From Bimuria novae-zelandiae CBS 107.79 (lineage: Eukaryota; Ascomycota; Dothideomycetes; Pleosporales; Didymosphaeriaceae): 64,000 nucleotides of DNA. Within the stretch, counting starts at the first letter, position 1. Each line of letters opens with the position of its first letter. The stretch is from the NCBI GenBank assembly GCA_010015655.1, contig ML976682.1, forward strand, positions 186,001 through 250,000, in the 5' to 3' direction. The translations under genes were made by a program, and so were the position numbers. Of this stretch, positions 33,434-44,995 are shown in pieces. The notes beneath the pieces were generated by a model that had not been told where the DNA came from, ran no database searches, and saw nothing but the letters and a program-made list of their open reading frames with translations.

Positions 33434-34911
33434 TCATAACATAATCATAGCGATTCCAATCCCAAAAGCGCTAGCAATCATCACGGATATCGGGATTGTC
33501 GAAGGTATAGTCGCAGCTCCAGTGGGTGCCACTTTATCCGCAACGCTCGCCCCTGATGTCGCCGTGCATTGCTCCCCGCAAGAGAAGCCATTTGGACAGC
33601 AGTTACCGCCTTGGCTGGCAGCACAGCTATACCAGGCACTCGGGCAGCTGCCGCCCTGTGAGGCGAGACTGGCACCACTTGGCGCGACCACGACCACACC
33701 ATTGGTGTTGACAATTGTAGTGCTCGCCGTAGGTATGCACGAACCAGTCGTCTGGCAGTCGCGACCAACGCGACAGCAACCAGACGGGTAGTATGCGCTG
33801 CAGACATAGAAGCCAGTAGGACATACGGAGTCGGTCAGTGAAGATGATGCGGGCGGCGCGGATGTAGTTCTAGAGTCGCTTGTTGGGCGAACTGGTGCTG
33901 AAGGCGCCATGGTACTTGTGGGATCATCCCCAAGACATGATGCCCCCGTTGCGCATGTTCTTCCATTCTGACAACAGCCTCCTCCGAGAGAGGCCGCGCA
34001 AGAGAACCAACCCGTACTACAAGTGTACGATGCTGATGGGGACGGCGACGGCGTCGATGTCGGTGTCGGCGACGAAGATGTAGATGAAGACGAAGACGAA
34101 GAGGATTGCGTAGTTGGGACTACAATGACACCGGTCGAAGAGGTGGTGCTGGATACTGGCGCAGACGTGGACGGCTGGACAAATGTTGTAGAGGTGCCAA
34201 GAGCGACGCCTGTATAGAGTCAATACCGATCTCCACATTCCTAATCGCCCTCGACTTACATCCGACATCGAGACAGCTGTACCCAGGCAGACAGCAGCCA
34301 CCGTTTGGAGACTCTGGGCAGCTGCTATAACCTGCATCAGTATCGCAAGTGATTCCACCACTGCAATTCTGGCCGTCAGGGCAGCAGCCTACAGGGCCAT
34401 ATCCTTGATCCGATATCTTAATGCAGGTGCTTCCCGAGCCGCAGCAACTGTTCGGTTGCCCGATCGATGAACAATCATTTGTCCCCGTAGGACACTTGAA
34501 GCCGCGCTTCAAGAGCGCATCTCTTGCGCGAAACCGCAGAAACCAATCTTGTCGCAAGCTTTCTTCGACCGGTCGCAATGCCGCCTCAAATTGTGCCGTA
34601 CCATTCGCTAGCTCTCTTCGTTCGTCCCCTGCGCGCTGATGCGTTTCTGCGTCTTCTAGATCCGACGCGAATATCCAATTGTCAAACATGAACATCTCGC
34701 CCTCATCGCTGCTCATCTTCTTGACTCCGATTGGTTTCTCTTTCCTTATTTTCTCTTGTATGTCTAAAATGCGTTTAACGTGTACTTCATCCTCCGGGAA
34801 GTACTTCATATGTCTCGGTAGGTTGTGCGGCCATTGCGACTCGGCGGTTTCGGCGGAAGCGCAGAGGAGGAGGATGGTTGGCGGGAGCGCCAGTAGGCTG
34901 GGTAGCTTCAT
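33434..34911 (-). CDS. Cysteine-rich, Ser/Thr-rich probable GPI-anchored cell-surface protein
   Basis: Exons 34911–34260 and 34209–33434 (50-nt intron), 475 residues. Signal peptide PSLLALPPTILLLCASA. An N-terminal charged region (residues 25–135) is followed by two or three CPxG…CC…C-type modules (KCPTGTNDCSS…NSCCG, GCCPDGQNCSGG, SCPESPNGGCCLPGYSC). A long Ser/Thr stretch spans the region just after the intron. Two further cysteine modules follow (GWFSCAASLGGGCCQNG, CPTGFYVCSAYYPSGCC, CPSAWYSCAASQGGNCCPNG). The C-terminus is hydrophobic (IPISVMIASAFGIGIAMIML), fitting a GPI signal. Such proteins sit in the fungal wall or plasma membrane; function is unknown. The Ser/Thr/Pro stretch could be O-glycosylated. 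Confidence 0.88.
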
Positions 34912-35678
34912 GACGTTCTATATTGGAGGCTTCAAGACTGTAGCATAAAAAATTGCAAGATCTGGATGCGGGATATGCAATTGAAAAGTCAAGTGTTGGT
35001 GGAACCGGTTCACAACTGCGGTATGAGATCACTTCGAAGGAGGTTGGGCTGACGTTCAGGCTTGCGAAATTGGCGAGGCTGGGATGCGTTGGCAGCACCA
35101 TTTCGGTGCCGAGGCAACGTGTACAAGGTACATCCTGAAGCCTTGACTCGAAGGTAGGCAGAAGAACTTGGAGCGGCAATGTGAGTTTGTTGCGGTGAAG
35201 GGAAGACGTGGTAGATGCCTTCAGTTCCGTTGATTCCGACTCGGCATGCGGGCCGGATATATCCCAACACGGTCATTTTTAATACCTTGCAGCTGCAGGC
35301 TAGGGTATATAATTCTAATCAACACTGGAGTACTCTTGCAAGATACCATAACCATTTTCACTCGTTAACGAGGTGTGGTCTACAATGCCTATTGAGAAGG
35401 GTGCTGCAGCGGGGTAGCAGGAGACATTATTCGCTCCACGCCGGCACTCACTGGACCAACACAGGATTATGGGTAACCGAAACACAATGTTGGATTCTTA
35501 TACCCATTGCATTAATTAGTCTAGTATTTGCTTGTGTACACAGTGGACCTGTATCGAGACTTGGGGAGGGCCTCGTTTATTCTTGCCATTCATGAATTTG
35601 AGCTATTCCCAATACGGCTAGCAAAGTTCCTATAGTTTCCCCTCCAAAGAGAAAGTTGTCCGCTTTACACTCCTCAAC
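34912..35678. other. Divergent intergenic region
   Basis: Holds promoters of the GPI-type gene (leftward) and the methyltransferase gene (rightward). No other feature was recognised. Confidence 0.4.
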
Positions 35679-36495
35679 ATGTCCGTCAGTGAAGACAATG
35701 GCCTATTTGGCGTGAGCGAGGACCTCGTTCCGCCTGCTGTCATAAAGTCTGCAGGGGTGTCAGAAGTGGATTTCGACGGACTCCTATCGCCACCACTGAA
35801 ACTCCAAGAAGACCTCAAGAATGGCTGTGGTGGGCAACTATGGCCGGCGGGCATGGTATTGAGCAAATACATGCTGCGGAAGCATAGGGACGATCTGGTT
35901 GGAAAACAAGTGTAGTTTCACCTGAGGGCAGTGATTGGACTCCGAACTGACAGGTTACAGGGTTGAACTTGGCGCAGGTGGCGGCTTCGTGGGGTACGTC
36001 TTCGCTCCATGTTTTGGATCTTGCATTGACAGATGAAGATGCGATCTTTCTTGACCGAGTTTCTGACCATGTCACAGCCTTGCAGTAGCCCTGGGCTGTA
36101 AAACCACCTCAACCCTCCACATCACGGATCAATTACCCATGTTCGAGCTAATGAAGCAAAACATCGTCCTCAACAACCTCACTTCTAAAGTCTCCGCTAA
36201 TATCTACGACTGGGGAACACCTACTCCTGTTGGCCTTCCAAAGCACCCAGACATTATCCTAGCCGCCGACTGTGTGTACTTTGAGCCTGCGTTTCCACTG
36301 CTGCAGGAGACGCTGAAGGATCTAATTGGAGAGAAGACAGTGTGCTACTTCTGCTTCAAGAAGAGAAGAAGAGCAGACCTGCAGTTCATGAAGGTGGCGA
36401 AGAAACTGTTCGATGTTAAGGAGGTGGACGATGATCTGGACAGGGAGGTTTACTCGAGGCAGAGCTTGTTCTTGTACGTCGACATGATACTATGA
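35679..36495 (+). CDS. METTL21/EFM6-type protein-lysine methyltransferase
   Basis: Three exons: 35679–35911, 35961–35993 (only 33 nt) and 36078–36495; total 227 residues. The class I SAM-binding motif arises by splicing: VVELGAGGGFVG from exon 2 joined to LAVALGCK. Then ITDQ, MFELMKQNIVLNN, the post-II block IILAADCVYFEPAFPLL (the ADCVY stretch typical of this family) and VCYFCFKKRR. This family modifies lysines on elongation factors and chaperones; yeast Efm6 acts on eEF1A. Assignment to Efm6 rather than another METTL21 member is likely but not certain. Cytosolic; no targeting signal. Confidence 0.85.
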
Positions 36496-37010
36496 GTACA
36501 AGTGTGTTTGTGCTCACGTGAAATAGGTATCGCATGACGAAGAAATCGTGAGTCAGACCCACAGCGTAGAGACTCCTAAATGAAAATATCTGTCAGAATT
36601 CAGGGCCAAGTTCGACGGTACTAACTGTGTTAATGCCTAGCCCACTGCCCATTTTCAGTCCTCGCAACTCTGTGAAACCGTATATGATGACAGCTGCATG
36701 TGCGTAGATTGAAAGCGCGCGCTAACATTGTGGTAAGTACACCCTGCAAACTTTGGCGCTAAGAAGCGACAAGCATGGTTGTAGGGTGCGATGTCTGTGA
36801 CATCGCATCAGAATCTTCAGTGCACTGTGCGATTATTGCACGAGAGAAAACCAAATTCTGTGCCACCCGCAGTGCAGTTCCTGGTATGTATGTTTGATCA
36901 ATGCGGCGCAGCAAAGAGCGAAGCATATCAATGTTTGCATGGAGTCATTTCGACACCATCCCTCATCTTTCACTTCCTCTTTGTTTTATAACATTGACCT
37001 TACGGAAAAA
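36496..37010. other. Intergenic, nothing recognised
   Basis: Includes the upstream region of the coiled-coil gene; a TATA-like TTTTATAACA lies about 30 bp before its ATG. Confidence 0.4.
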
Positions 37011-38223
37011 ATGAGCTATATTACTAGCACGAGTGGTGGATTGGGAGTGATTTGCGATGATATTTTCAGGCTGTGGGAGATTCATCAACCGTGGAATATA
37101 CATCCGCCGCCATGCCAACACATCATACCCGAGACAAATTTGCGTTGCGCTTCGACCACGTCTACTGCCTTATCTTTTGAGAGTCTTCGGAAGCTTGTGA
37201 AGCAACGGATAGAACAGGATTTTTTTGATCATCGCGTGTGGGTGTCGGCAAAAAGAGGACCTTCAGCCTATCCACTCGATGAGGATCTTATCCACAGCCT
37301 AGCTTCAATCAGTCTTTGTGATCAGCATGGGAACTACGAAAATTCGAATATATTGATGGAGACCTGGGAGCGCGCGATACCTTACTTCTTTTCGATGCCA
37401 AAGACAAACGGAGGGCGCAAACGAGACAGTCAGCTAGCACGCAGGAGGAAACAAGAAAGAGGAAAGCATTACTCAGTTCAGCCGCGCAATTGGAAACTGA
37501 AATGCGACAACTGAAAGCACGCAATGAGGAGCTACAAACTGCTGCAGAGAAGGATACCGCCATCAGGAAGAAGCTGGAATTCGAACTTGATTTGGCCTCA
37601 TACGAAACCAGAAGATCCAAGGAGGCACTTGAGGCAGAAAAGAAAAGGGTGGCTCAGTTAAAAGGGGTCATCGACATTAAGCAGCGCATGACAAAGTTGC
37701 TTACGACGAAGAAGGACGCACTGCAAGTACAGAATCATGATCTGTTTCGCAAGCAGCAACAATACGAAACAAAGTTCCGTAATATCGCGTCGCAACTTGA
37801 CTGGGCATTTCCTCAGATCGGGATCGAAGAGACAAAATCGCGAGAACGGACTCCGTGTGCGAAGACGAGCCCCAATCCGGCGTTGCTGGTCTCATCCACG
37901 AGGCGGATCCAAACAGAATCGATCCTCCAATCTGCAGCCAATGCGCTGATTATGCTGTCGCTAGTCGTGTTGAAGACCTCAAACAAGATGTCAAATACCT
38001 TGAAACACAGTTACTCTTCTCTGAAGCAGTGCAAGCCAATATGGAAGCTTTGGCGCTCACGACGATGGAAGAGAAAGCGTATCTCCAACATGAGCTCCAG
38101 GAGTTACGTACGAGGCTCGAGGAGGAAGCGACACAGAAAGATAAGGTCGCGGCAAGTGTGGCCGAGACACTGCGACATTGTAGGGAGGCCTTGGGGGTTA
38201 CCCTAATCCAGGCGGCAGCTTGA
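37011..38223 (+). CDS. Coiled-coil protein of unknown function, tentative three-exon model
   Basis: Starts MSYITSTSGGLGVICDD. Three long coding segments lie in successive frames: 37011–about 37307 (RLWEIHQPWNIHPPPC, SFESLRKLVKQRIEQDFF); then about 37358–37776, a coiled coil (QLETEMRQLKARNEELQTA, EALEAEKKRVAQLKGV); then about 37815–38223 (PPICSQCADYAVASRVEDLK, YLETQLLFSEAVQANMEAL, LQHELQELRTRLEEEATQ). Frame changes fit a 50-nt intron starting GTCTTT and a very short one starting GTAATA and ending CTCAG, but both are weak sites, so indels are possible. No family was recognised. Heptad-rich segments suggest a structural or scaffold role. Confidence 0.5.
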
Positions 38224-38500
38224 GCCAGGGAATGGATCAAAGTCATGCGGAACTTGACGCCACGACACGCTATGCTTCTGCCCTTCCTGAACTCGGACAG
38301 GCAATCTCGACTTTCGAATTTAGCGGATACCCCGTGCATGTAGCGCGGATCACTTTGGAAGAATTTTGAATGAAGTAACGATCACCTATTGCACTGTCAT
38401 TTGATGCTTTCCCCCAAACTGTGGAATGTAACTACTGCCTGGAGTAAAAGGCGACACAGAACATTCAAATACCTTTCCAATGACTTGATGTGTACGCCTG

Positions 38501-39430
38501 CTATTCTTCCATTTCAGCAGCGTATCGTCGCTCCTCCATAAGCTCATATGCTGCTCGTGATTGCTCTTTTCTGCTCTTTTCTAACTCCTTTCGGGACGCG
38601 TCGACATAGTAATCGCTCCTACACATTCGCTTAAAGGCTTCACCACCCGGGGTTTCAGTAGTAACGGTCCAAGCGTACTTGTTGTAGCTGGCCATGGCTC
38701 GAAGGAGAAAGCTGTGCGGCAAATCGGGAGATAAGTTCTTTGGGACATGAAGCTCGGGCTCCCAGAGCCCGCCAGAGATTATTTCTTCTTCGGTCTGTCC
38801 TTCCCAGAGTTCGCAGTGAAGATCCACCCTATCAAGGCGTTGTACATTAGCTCATCGTCCGTGTAATAGACACATGGATCACTCACATCAAGGCAAGGAT
38901 GGAGTTGCTCTCTGGTAGGTTTTCGAACGCCTATACCTCAGTGACAAAAGACCCAGCGGAGGAGATTCCATTGGACGCACATATATGATGGCTTCCTCGT
39001 GGAACCTTCTATGTGGTCTAGGACCGTGACTGAAAGTATCGTCCACAAGCTGCCTGTTTATTTCCTTTTCGAACTCTGAAGAAAAAAGTAGTCTATTTAC
39101 GAGAGATAGGACTTCAAGCCGTTCAAGGTCAGGTTGTTTCCAATCTTCGACGTCGCTGGAGTTTCCAAAATCTACGCCCGGCCATTCCTTTGGCAAAGTT
39201 CGTCTGTACATCCAATTCACGAAGACATCAAATGCGTATGTCTCGATGTCTTCGAGGCGGACCGTCTTGTCCTCCGACTCTGCCCAGTGACCGCCCAGAG
39301 CGATTCAGAAGTAGTCGGAATGATGCATGAGTAGCTTCCTGTGGATCTCATATCGCTTATGCTCCTCTCCAATTTTAATTGCCACCATGTCATTCTCCTG
39401 AGTGAGCGCGCTAGGACATAGTAAGCCCAT
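38501..39430 (-). pseudogene. BTB/POZ-domain protein with one in-frame TGA
   Basis: Exons 39430–38981, 38930–38887 and 38828–38501, with introns of 50 and 58 nt and consistent phases, would give 273 residues. The BTB domain is well preserved: DMVAIKIGEEHKRYEIHRKLL, MHHSDYF-stop-IALGGHWAE, VRLEDIETYAFDVFVNWMYRR, then SLVNRLLFSSEFEKEINRQ and LPESNSILALMVDLHCELW after splicing. Codon 42 is TGA (39307–39305), exactly where BTB proteins have Arg (YFRxAL); CGA-to-TGA is a single transition. No other lesion was seen. BTB proteins of this fungal type often act as adaptors; this copy should yield only 41 residues unless the stop is read through or is an error. Confidence 0.8.
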
Positions 39431-40143
39431 GTTGAGGAGTGGCGGAATGCCTTCGGCGCATGCATGCTGAGCGCTACGGAAAACCTCGGACGATTTTAAG
39501 GAAAGACAGATGTCGCATACCTAAAAGAAGGCGACTCGCTTCTCTGCCTTCCAAATTTCCGTTCTTGCCCTTCTCTTCCCCTGCGAGCATTTGCCTGTCT
39601 GTCTATGTCCATCTGAATAAGACGCGGCTCTCCTGGAAGCCATTTCAGCGACCCGTCCATGGTGCACAGATGGTAGAATTGGGGATTCGGGCAAGCTGAT
39701 CGCGCCTAGCGATGAAATGAATTCAATGTTAGGACAATTTTGTGACGTATTTGAGAGGAGTGGTGTTCCAAATACCGATGAGCCGCGATGGCTGGTATTA
39801 CGCTGATCAACGTCAACTGAGGTGAACTGAAACCACGACGCCGAGACGCCCCGCAGACGCGCTAATTAGATCGCCTCCGCGTGGAGCCCATTACGCGCAC
39901 GCGACGCGAAATTTGGCCCGCGGGAGCAATACATACAAGACCCGGCAAAATATTGATACGATTGGCGATCGACTAGCTCGCTGTTGCATACATATTTCCA
40001 AGGTTACGTCACTTTGACCGGCGATAGGATCACTTCACGCTCACACGTGGAACCTCGAAACACTTCAGAACCTCGACCGCTTCGTTGGATATTTGATTGA
40101 CGATAATAACAATAATGATGGCCTCTCCCAACCTTCTCCTTTT
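39431..40143. other. Intergenic, nothing recognised
   Basis: Between the BTB pseudogene start and the UstYa-like 3' end. No coding signal was recognised. Confidence 0.4.
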
Positions 40144-41078
40144 CTAATCTTGAGGAATCACGACCGTAGGCGTCAACGACACCTTCCGTCGCATACTCCA
40201 GCCTTCCACCTGGCTCCAATCCACGCACTTCCTCGGCGTCTTCGAATGCGCATCCAAGAAATCGGATTTCTCCTTCTCCGGCCAAGTGAAAGTGTACAAG
40301 CTGAGGTCGGCGTTGCACATTGCCGAGAGCCTGAGTACCTCGATACAATGATCGAGATGAGAGTGCCAGTAACTGCTGCCTTTCGCCCGCAGATTTTCCG
40401 GAGCGGAATCGAGGTAGAGAAAGTTCCGCAGTTGGTTCTATATTCGCGGTATCAGCAAATGACCAAAGGAGGACAGTGTATGTCATGATGAGCGAATGGG
40501 AGCTTACCAGGCAGTGCAGTTCGTGGTAGACGCCGAGACTGGCGAGGAAACCTCCATCTTTGACCTGTATGGCTGTCGACGGCGACACATCGGCTGTAGA
40601 AAGTTCGTCGACTGAGATGTTGAAGTAAAAGGCTATCCAAAGGTTAGTTTTGCTCATCTGGATACTATTGCCTGGAACACTGACGTTGTAAGAGCGCAGT
40701 CCAGGCTGCACCCGTAACATTGTTAGGTGGTCCCTGGAACTCGCTATGCATTATTCCGTGTTCTACATGTTCTAACAGTATTTTCTCTTTCAAGCTTTCA
40801 AGCTCTGGAACTACAAAGCTCGTCAGAAGTGATAGTCGAGTCTACGCTCGAGACTTACATATCGTTATACGTGTGGTATAGCCCCTCGCATGCAGTGCTT
40901 GGAAGACGTTTGTTGTTGCAGAGGCCACTAGAAGAAGCGGTATTAGAACCGTAAAAAGCCAGGAATGTTCGACAAATGGTCCGCTTCGACGTCGGTTCCT
41001 GCTGACTTCGTAGGGAGCATCGCTCTCAACATCGTCGCCGGTGAGCAGTCGCTGTTCCTCGTCCGTGTATCCGCCCAT
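40144..41078 (-). CDS. UstYa-like (DUF3328) oxidase
   Basis: Exons 41078–40859, 40810–40685, 40632–40508 and 40437–40144; introns of 48–70 nt with branch-like ACTAAC before one acceptor; 254 residues. A single N-terminal membrane segment (WLFTVLIPLLLVASATTNVF) follows a cytoplasmic stretch, as in this family. The two copper/iron-binding-type HxxHC motifs are present: GVYHELHC (152–156) and SHLDHC (184–188). UstYa-type proteins tailor ribosomally made and other fungal peptides (ustiloxin, cyclochlorotine) by oxidative cyclisation or hydroxylation. A small secreted protein with a Lys-Arg site starts 599 bp away, divergently. A substrate cannot be named from sequence. Confidence 0.88.
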
Positions 41079-41676
41079 TGTCAACACAGCGTGCGCTCCG
41101 CTGACCTTGATTCTTGGTGACTTGATACAATCTCGGGGATCGTTATCGAAGCCGTGTTGGGCAAATTGTTTGGAGCCAGTGGCGTTCGCAAGATATTGAC
41201 TTCAGCAAGCCGCCGACAACCTGTATCTTACGATCGGGAACGGTTTGGCCAATTCGATCGCTGAATAGGGTATTTTCATATGGCGAATACCGAACGTAAT
41301 TCCTGCTGCAATCGGGCTTGGGCGGTGGGACGCCTGAGCGGAGTTGCTGGATTTGGCCCCCAGCCACAATTGTATATTTGTATAATGGTCCCAGGGCTGT
41401 GTCACCTGTGTGGACCCACATTGGCAATCTAGCCGCGCATCCTGTCAATCACTGAACTTAGTCCAGATGCTGAGAGCCTTACAGACGCATGCAGTACGCT
41501 AACGGTGAAGCTTACGGGCGACCCTTGCCCTATACCTCCCATAGGAATGACCTGGACATCTACATAGTCTTGTCGAATCCGATATACTGTACGATACGTC
41601 CGGACTGACTCCTTCTTCATCGTACTTTCGAAATCTCTGGCAGCGCATCTCTCAGAAGTCAAATAATCCTGTCAAT
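41079..41676. promoter_or_regulatory. Divergent region between UstYa-like and small secreted protein genes
   Basis: Contains both promoters if the two genes are real. Short minus-strand open frames (for example 41448–41143) show no family similarity and were not accepted as genes. Confidence 0.4.
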
Positions 41677-41966
41677 ATGTTGCGCTTCTACGTTCTCATG
41701 ATGGTCGCACTAGCTGGACTTTCTCTGGCAGCACCAGTACCGAGTATGTAACACTGTGTTTAATTTTGATCCACTTAAAGTTAACTGGAACAGAAGAAAA
41801 ACGGGATCTTGAGATCACGCTCTCTCCCGAATGCGACGAAGTAATTTGTGAGTATCGCAGGATGCTTTCCACGACCAGGCCGCTCATGATTGTTCCAGCC
41901 AGACGGTTCCCATCAGCGTCAGATGAGACGCGAAAAATTCTTCTTCCAAGAATCTGCGCAAACTAG
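41677..41966 (+). CDS. Small secreted protein with a Lys-Arg processing site
   Basis: Exons 41677–41743 and 41794–41966, 50-nt intron (GTATGT…AACAG), 79 residues. Exon 1 is a near-perfect signal peptide (MLRFYVLMMVALAGLSLAAPVP). Exon 2 begins KEKRDLEITL, giving a Kex2-type KR site immediately after the signal region, so the mature part would be about 54 residues with three cysteines (SPECDEVICEY … PRICAN). The first acceptor in the region (41780) gives an early stop, so the CAG at 41793 is preferred. Divergent from the UstYa-like oxidase. It could be an effector, a pheromone-like peptide or a tailored peptide precursor; none is proven. Confidence 0.65.
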
Positions 41967-42951
41967 ACGTGCTTGGTGGACTGGATTTTGCTCTGGGGCT
42001 AGACAACTGGAAGGTTCCGCGTCTCTACTATCGCTATCATAATCAAATCAATCTTAATCTACAATCTGATAGTAATGTAAGCGTTTTTTTTTGAGGTGCC
42101 TTGCTACTTCCTTGTTCGTGCATAACGCTAATAAGCCATGCGAGCATCATGTCAAGCCGGTCAAGCTCAACATTTTCGGCAAGAGGTGAGCTGCCCCAGT
42201 GTGAGCGTGCTAGAAAATTTAGGCTTACCAAGAAAGGGAAATATGACGGTAGATTGTTCTACCAGGGTTCTACGTTTTCGTGATTAGTTTGGCCCCCGTC
42301 GCACAGCCGTAAGCACTATAAATGGACTTCGGCGATTTGCTACACCTGCATGGTTGTCTGTGCGGCTGTGCGGGCCTCGTCTACACCGACCCCACAGCCC
42401 ACTGTCCTAATCGGGTTGCAATCGCAATACAAGGATTCTTGGGTTGCGTTATTGGCCATGCGAATGCTAGGATGCACGTGCTTCCAGATGTCCACCCGAG
42501 CTACGCGCCTACTCGGCCTCATTGGTCTGCGGTCTAACACGACTTAGAGTGCGGGGCGCTTTTGGCTTGCACCATGCCTGCTCCGCCCTCAGCCTTGCAG
42601 AACACATGGAATGAGTCCCCAGGAATACCTCCAGCGAATGCATACATTTCGCCGGAGTAAAGGTCGCTTGTACGGTGATAGTGCCTAGGTGGGACATTGC
42701 GTACCTATGGTACCTATGGTACCTATGGTAGGCTTCTAGATTTCTTGTGATATGTGAGACGGGACGCACAGACTTATTCTTCAGTGTCCTCGCCTTTTCA
42801 GAATCGGTATTCGGAGGTCCGCAGAAGCTTCTCCTTGGTCCCCCCTATCATTGCTACCATAACTTTACTTGATCACCTCGAGTAAGATCAGCATCTTTCA
42901 ACATCCACTCGACATCAATCATCCTTTAACAAGTCTTGTTCGACTGTCATC
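41967..42951. other. Intergenic
   Basis: Upstream of the rhodopsin-like gene; contains a short 9-bp repeat at 42703–42729. No gene-like frame was accepted. Confidence 0.4.
42703..42729. repeat. 9-bp tandem repeat (ACCTATGGT)x3
   Basis: Three perfect copies about 220 bp upstream of the rhodopsin-like start codon. Copy junctions create the palindrome GGTACC. Confidence 0.9.
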
Positions 42952-44112
42952 ATGTTCTGGGACACGCCTTCTATTCCTGCCCTCTATGGGTCTATCATTC
43001 CTTTCCTCGTCCTAGATGTCGTTGTCATCATCCTGCGCTTCGTTGCGCGAAGACGCCTCGGCCAGAAACCCCAGGTAGATGACTGGCTCATGATTCCCGC
43101 CTTCATCGGAGTCATTGCGCTGGCAGGAATGTACTTCTGGGGGCTCGCATCGAAGTCCCTGGGTTACCGATACATGTTGCTCCCACCTCCGGGAGTTGAC
43201 ATGATGAGCCCGGATTTTGTCCCTGAATTTGCTGGTCCCGAGTCGCGCATCGTCGCAACGCGAAGAGTAAGTTTCCGGCACGCCCATGTCGCGGAAAGTG
43301 TGTGCTGACGAAACTAGCTTGAATACTCTTCTCTCATTATCTACACGGCAGTGGCAGGCCTCATTAAGATCAGCGTCCTTATTTTCTACCGCCGTATCTT
43401 CACCGTCACGCAGTCCCGGAAAGACTGGCGCAACTGGTTCTTCATCGCAATGATCGTTGTGATCACCGCCTGGGCTCTTTCATGGATCTTCGCGTTCGTA
43501 TTCATGTGCAGGCGCAATGTCCAAACGTTATTCACCAGTCCGGAGAACTTAGCCGCCAACTGCGTGGATACTTTGGCGGTTGGCTACGGACACTCCGTGT
43601 CTGATTTCATTACGGATGCACTGATTATTGTCATTCCAATTCCGTTTGTATGGAAACTTCACTTGCCGACGGGACGCAAACTTGCAGTCTGCGGCGTCTT
43701 CCTCCTTGGTTCTCTCGCTGCGGGAAGTTCTTTGGTGAGAATGGCATGGATGACGTGGAACCAAGAAGTGGGCTTCGGTATGGAAACTGACGAAGAGCGT
43801 AAGTTGCCCACTACGTCCTGGAAACTTCGTTGCTAATTGCGAACAGTGATGATCACCACGGAGCTGTACTGGATGATGCTCGCCATCATCCTTGGAGTCC
43901 TCGCAGCCTGCCTACCGACACTTCGCGGACTCTTCAGAACCAAGTCCGTGGAGAGTATGGCGAAGAGCATGCGCACTGTGTTCTCGCTCGGTTCTACGTC
44001 CTGGTCTGGATCGAGGAAGGGCACCAGAGGCGATTCTATGGACGAGAGCCTCAGGTCAAAAGAGTCTACCACTGGCAAAGTGAACAGCCAACATACTGTG
44101 GTTGAAGTCTAA
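42952..44112 (+). CDS. Seven-transmembrane rhodopsin-like (Pth11-type region) integral membrane protein
   Basis: Exons 42952–43266, 43318–43798 and 43847–44112, introns of 51 and 48 nt, 353 residues. Hydrophobic helices and conserved blocks of the fungal rhodopsin-like domain are clear: IIPFLVLDVVVIILRFVARRR, VDDWLMIPAFIGVIALAG, IYTAVAGLIKISVLIFYRRIF, the WALSWIFAFVFMC helix, CVDTLAVGYGHSVSDFITDALIIVIPIP, LAVCGVFLLGSLAAGSSLVR and ELYWMMLAIILGVLAACLP. A Ser/Thr-rich cytoplasmic tail follows. Proteins of this class are orphan membrane receptors or sensors, abundant in plant-associated fungi. It lies between two small secreted protein genes. Confidence 0.92.
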
Positions 44113-44995
44113 GGTCACGACGACGCTTGTATTGCCATGGGTATTGTTTCTTCTAGTCATAGATCTCATCATCATCCGTAGCGTCCTCATTGTATCTAGA
44201 TAGCGTTTACGAATTAATCTTGAAGTTGCCTTAATCTTCAAAATCTCCGTGGTCGCAAAGATTGTGTCTATCATCGAAAACCAACCCTCACCAAATTACA
44301 TCGTCTCCACGACTCTGCTGCCACTTACGCTCGCATATTGAAGCCTAGATGCACACTTCCAATGAACTGATACCTACGCGCGTGGCGTCTCGCCTAGAAG
44401 CATACTCGAAACCCGTATTCCTACAACGGTTTGAACGGGTGTATCCAAGAAACAATGGGAGAGTGCCTCGTATCGCCAATATCGGTGTTCTAAACTCCAA
44501 ATGCACTCACATTCAATAATGCAGCCATCATGCGGGAACCCTTGCAGATGGGCTGTGCAATGTACGCGATCACGTACATCATGGATCTAGCCTACAGCAC
44601 AAATTGCGCTAGCATAGCGCTTACGTTACTATATTGTTCTCTTACTGTAAAATCTGACCGCATGGTCCGACCCTGCTTCCTTGGCCATCTTTTCGCCCCA
44701 TCGAGTGCATGTTCCGGGGTGTCCTTGCTCGCCAATTATTGCCTTGCAGTAGAAGGCAAAAAACCCAAGCCCCATCCTACACCTATGGTAGATATTGCAA
44801 CAACTATTTTTGAACCTACCTTGGTCTAGGTCTGATGGAGAGAATGGGACGGGGAAAAGCTGGTCACGCTAGATCAGATAGGCGCAAGCAAGGGTACACA
44901 GCTCGGGGGCCTAACTTGGGCAGACGTATCACACCCACAACATATACTGCTTGACCGCGAGCGTACACAGATGCACGCTCTCTACGGCTTTCACA
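44113..44995. other. Intergenic, nothing recognised
   Basis: A plus-strand open stretch at 44530–44829 has no recognisable features and was not accepted. Otherwise non-coding. Confidence 0.4.

Noticed and set aside
41143..41662. Minus-strand short frames upstream of the UstYa-like gene as a second UstYa copy
   Set aside because: No HxxHC motif or membrane segment; no in-phase joins found.
44530..44829. Plus-strand open frame of 99 codons
   Set aside because: No signal peptide, domain, splice context or paralogue supports it.
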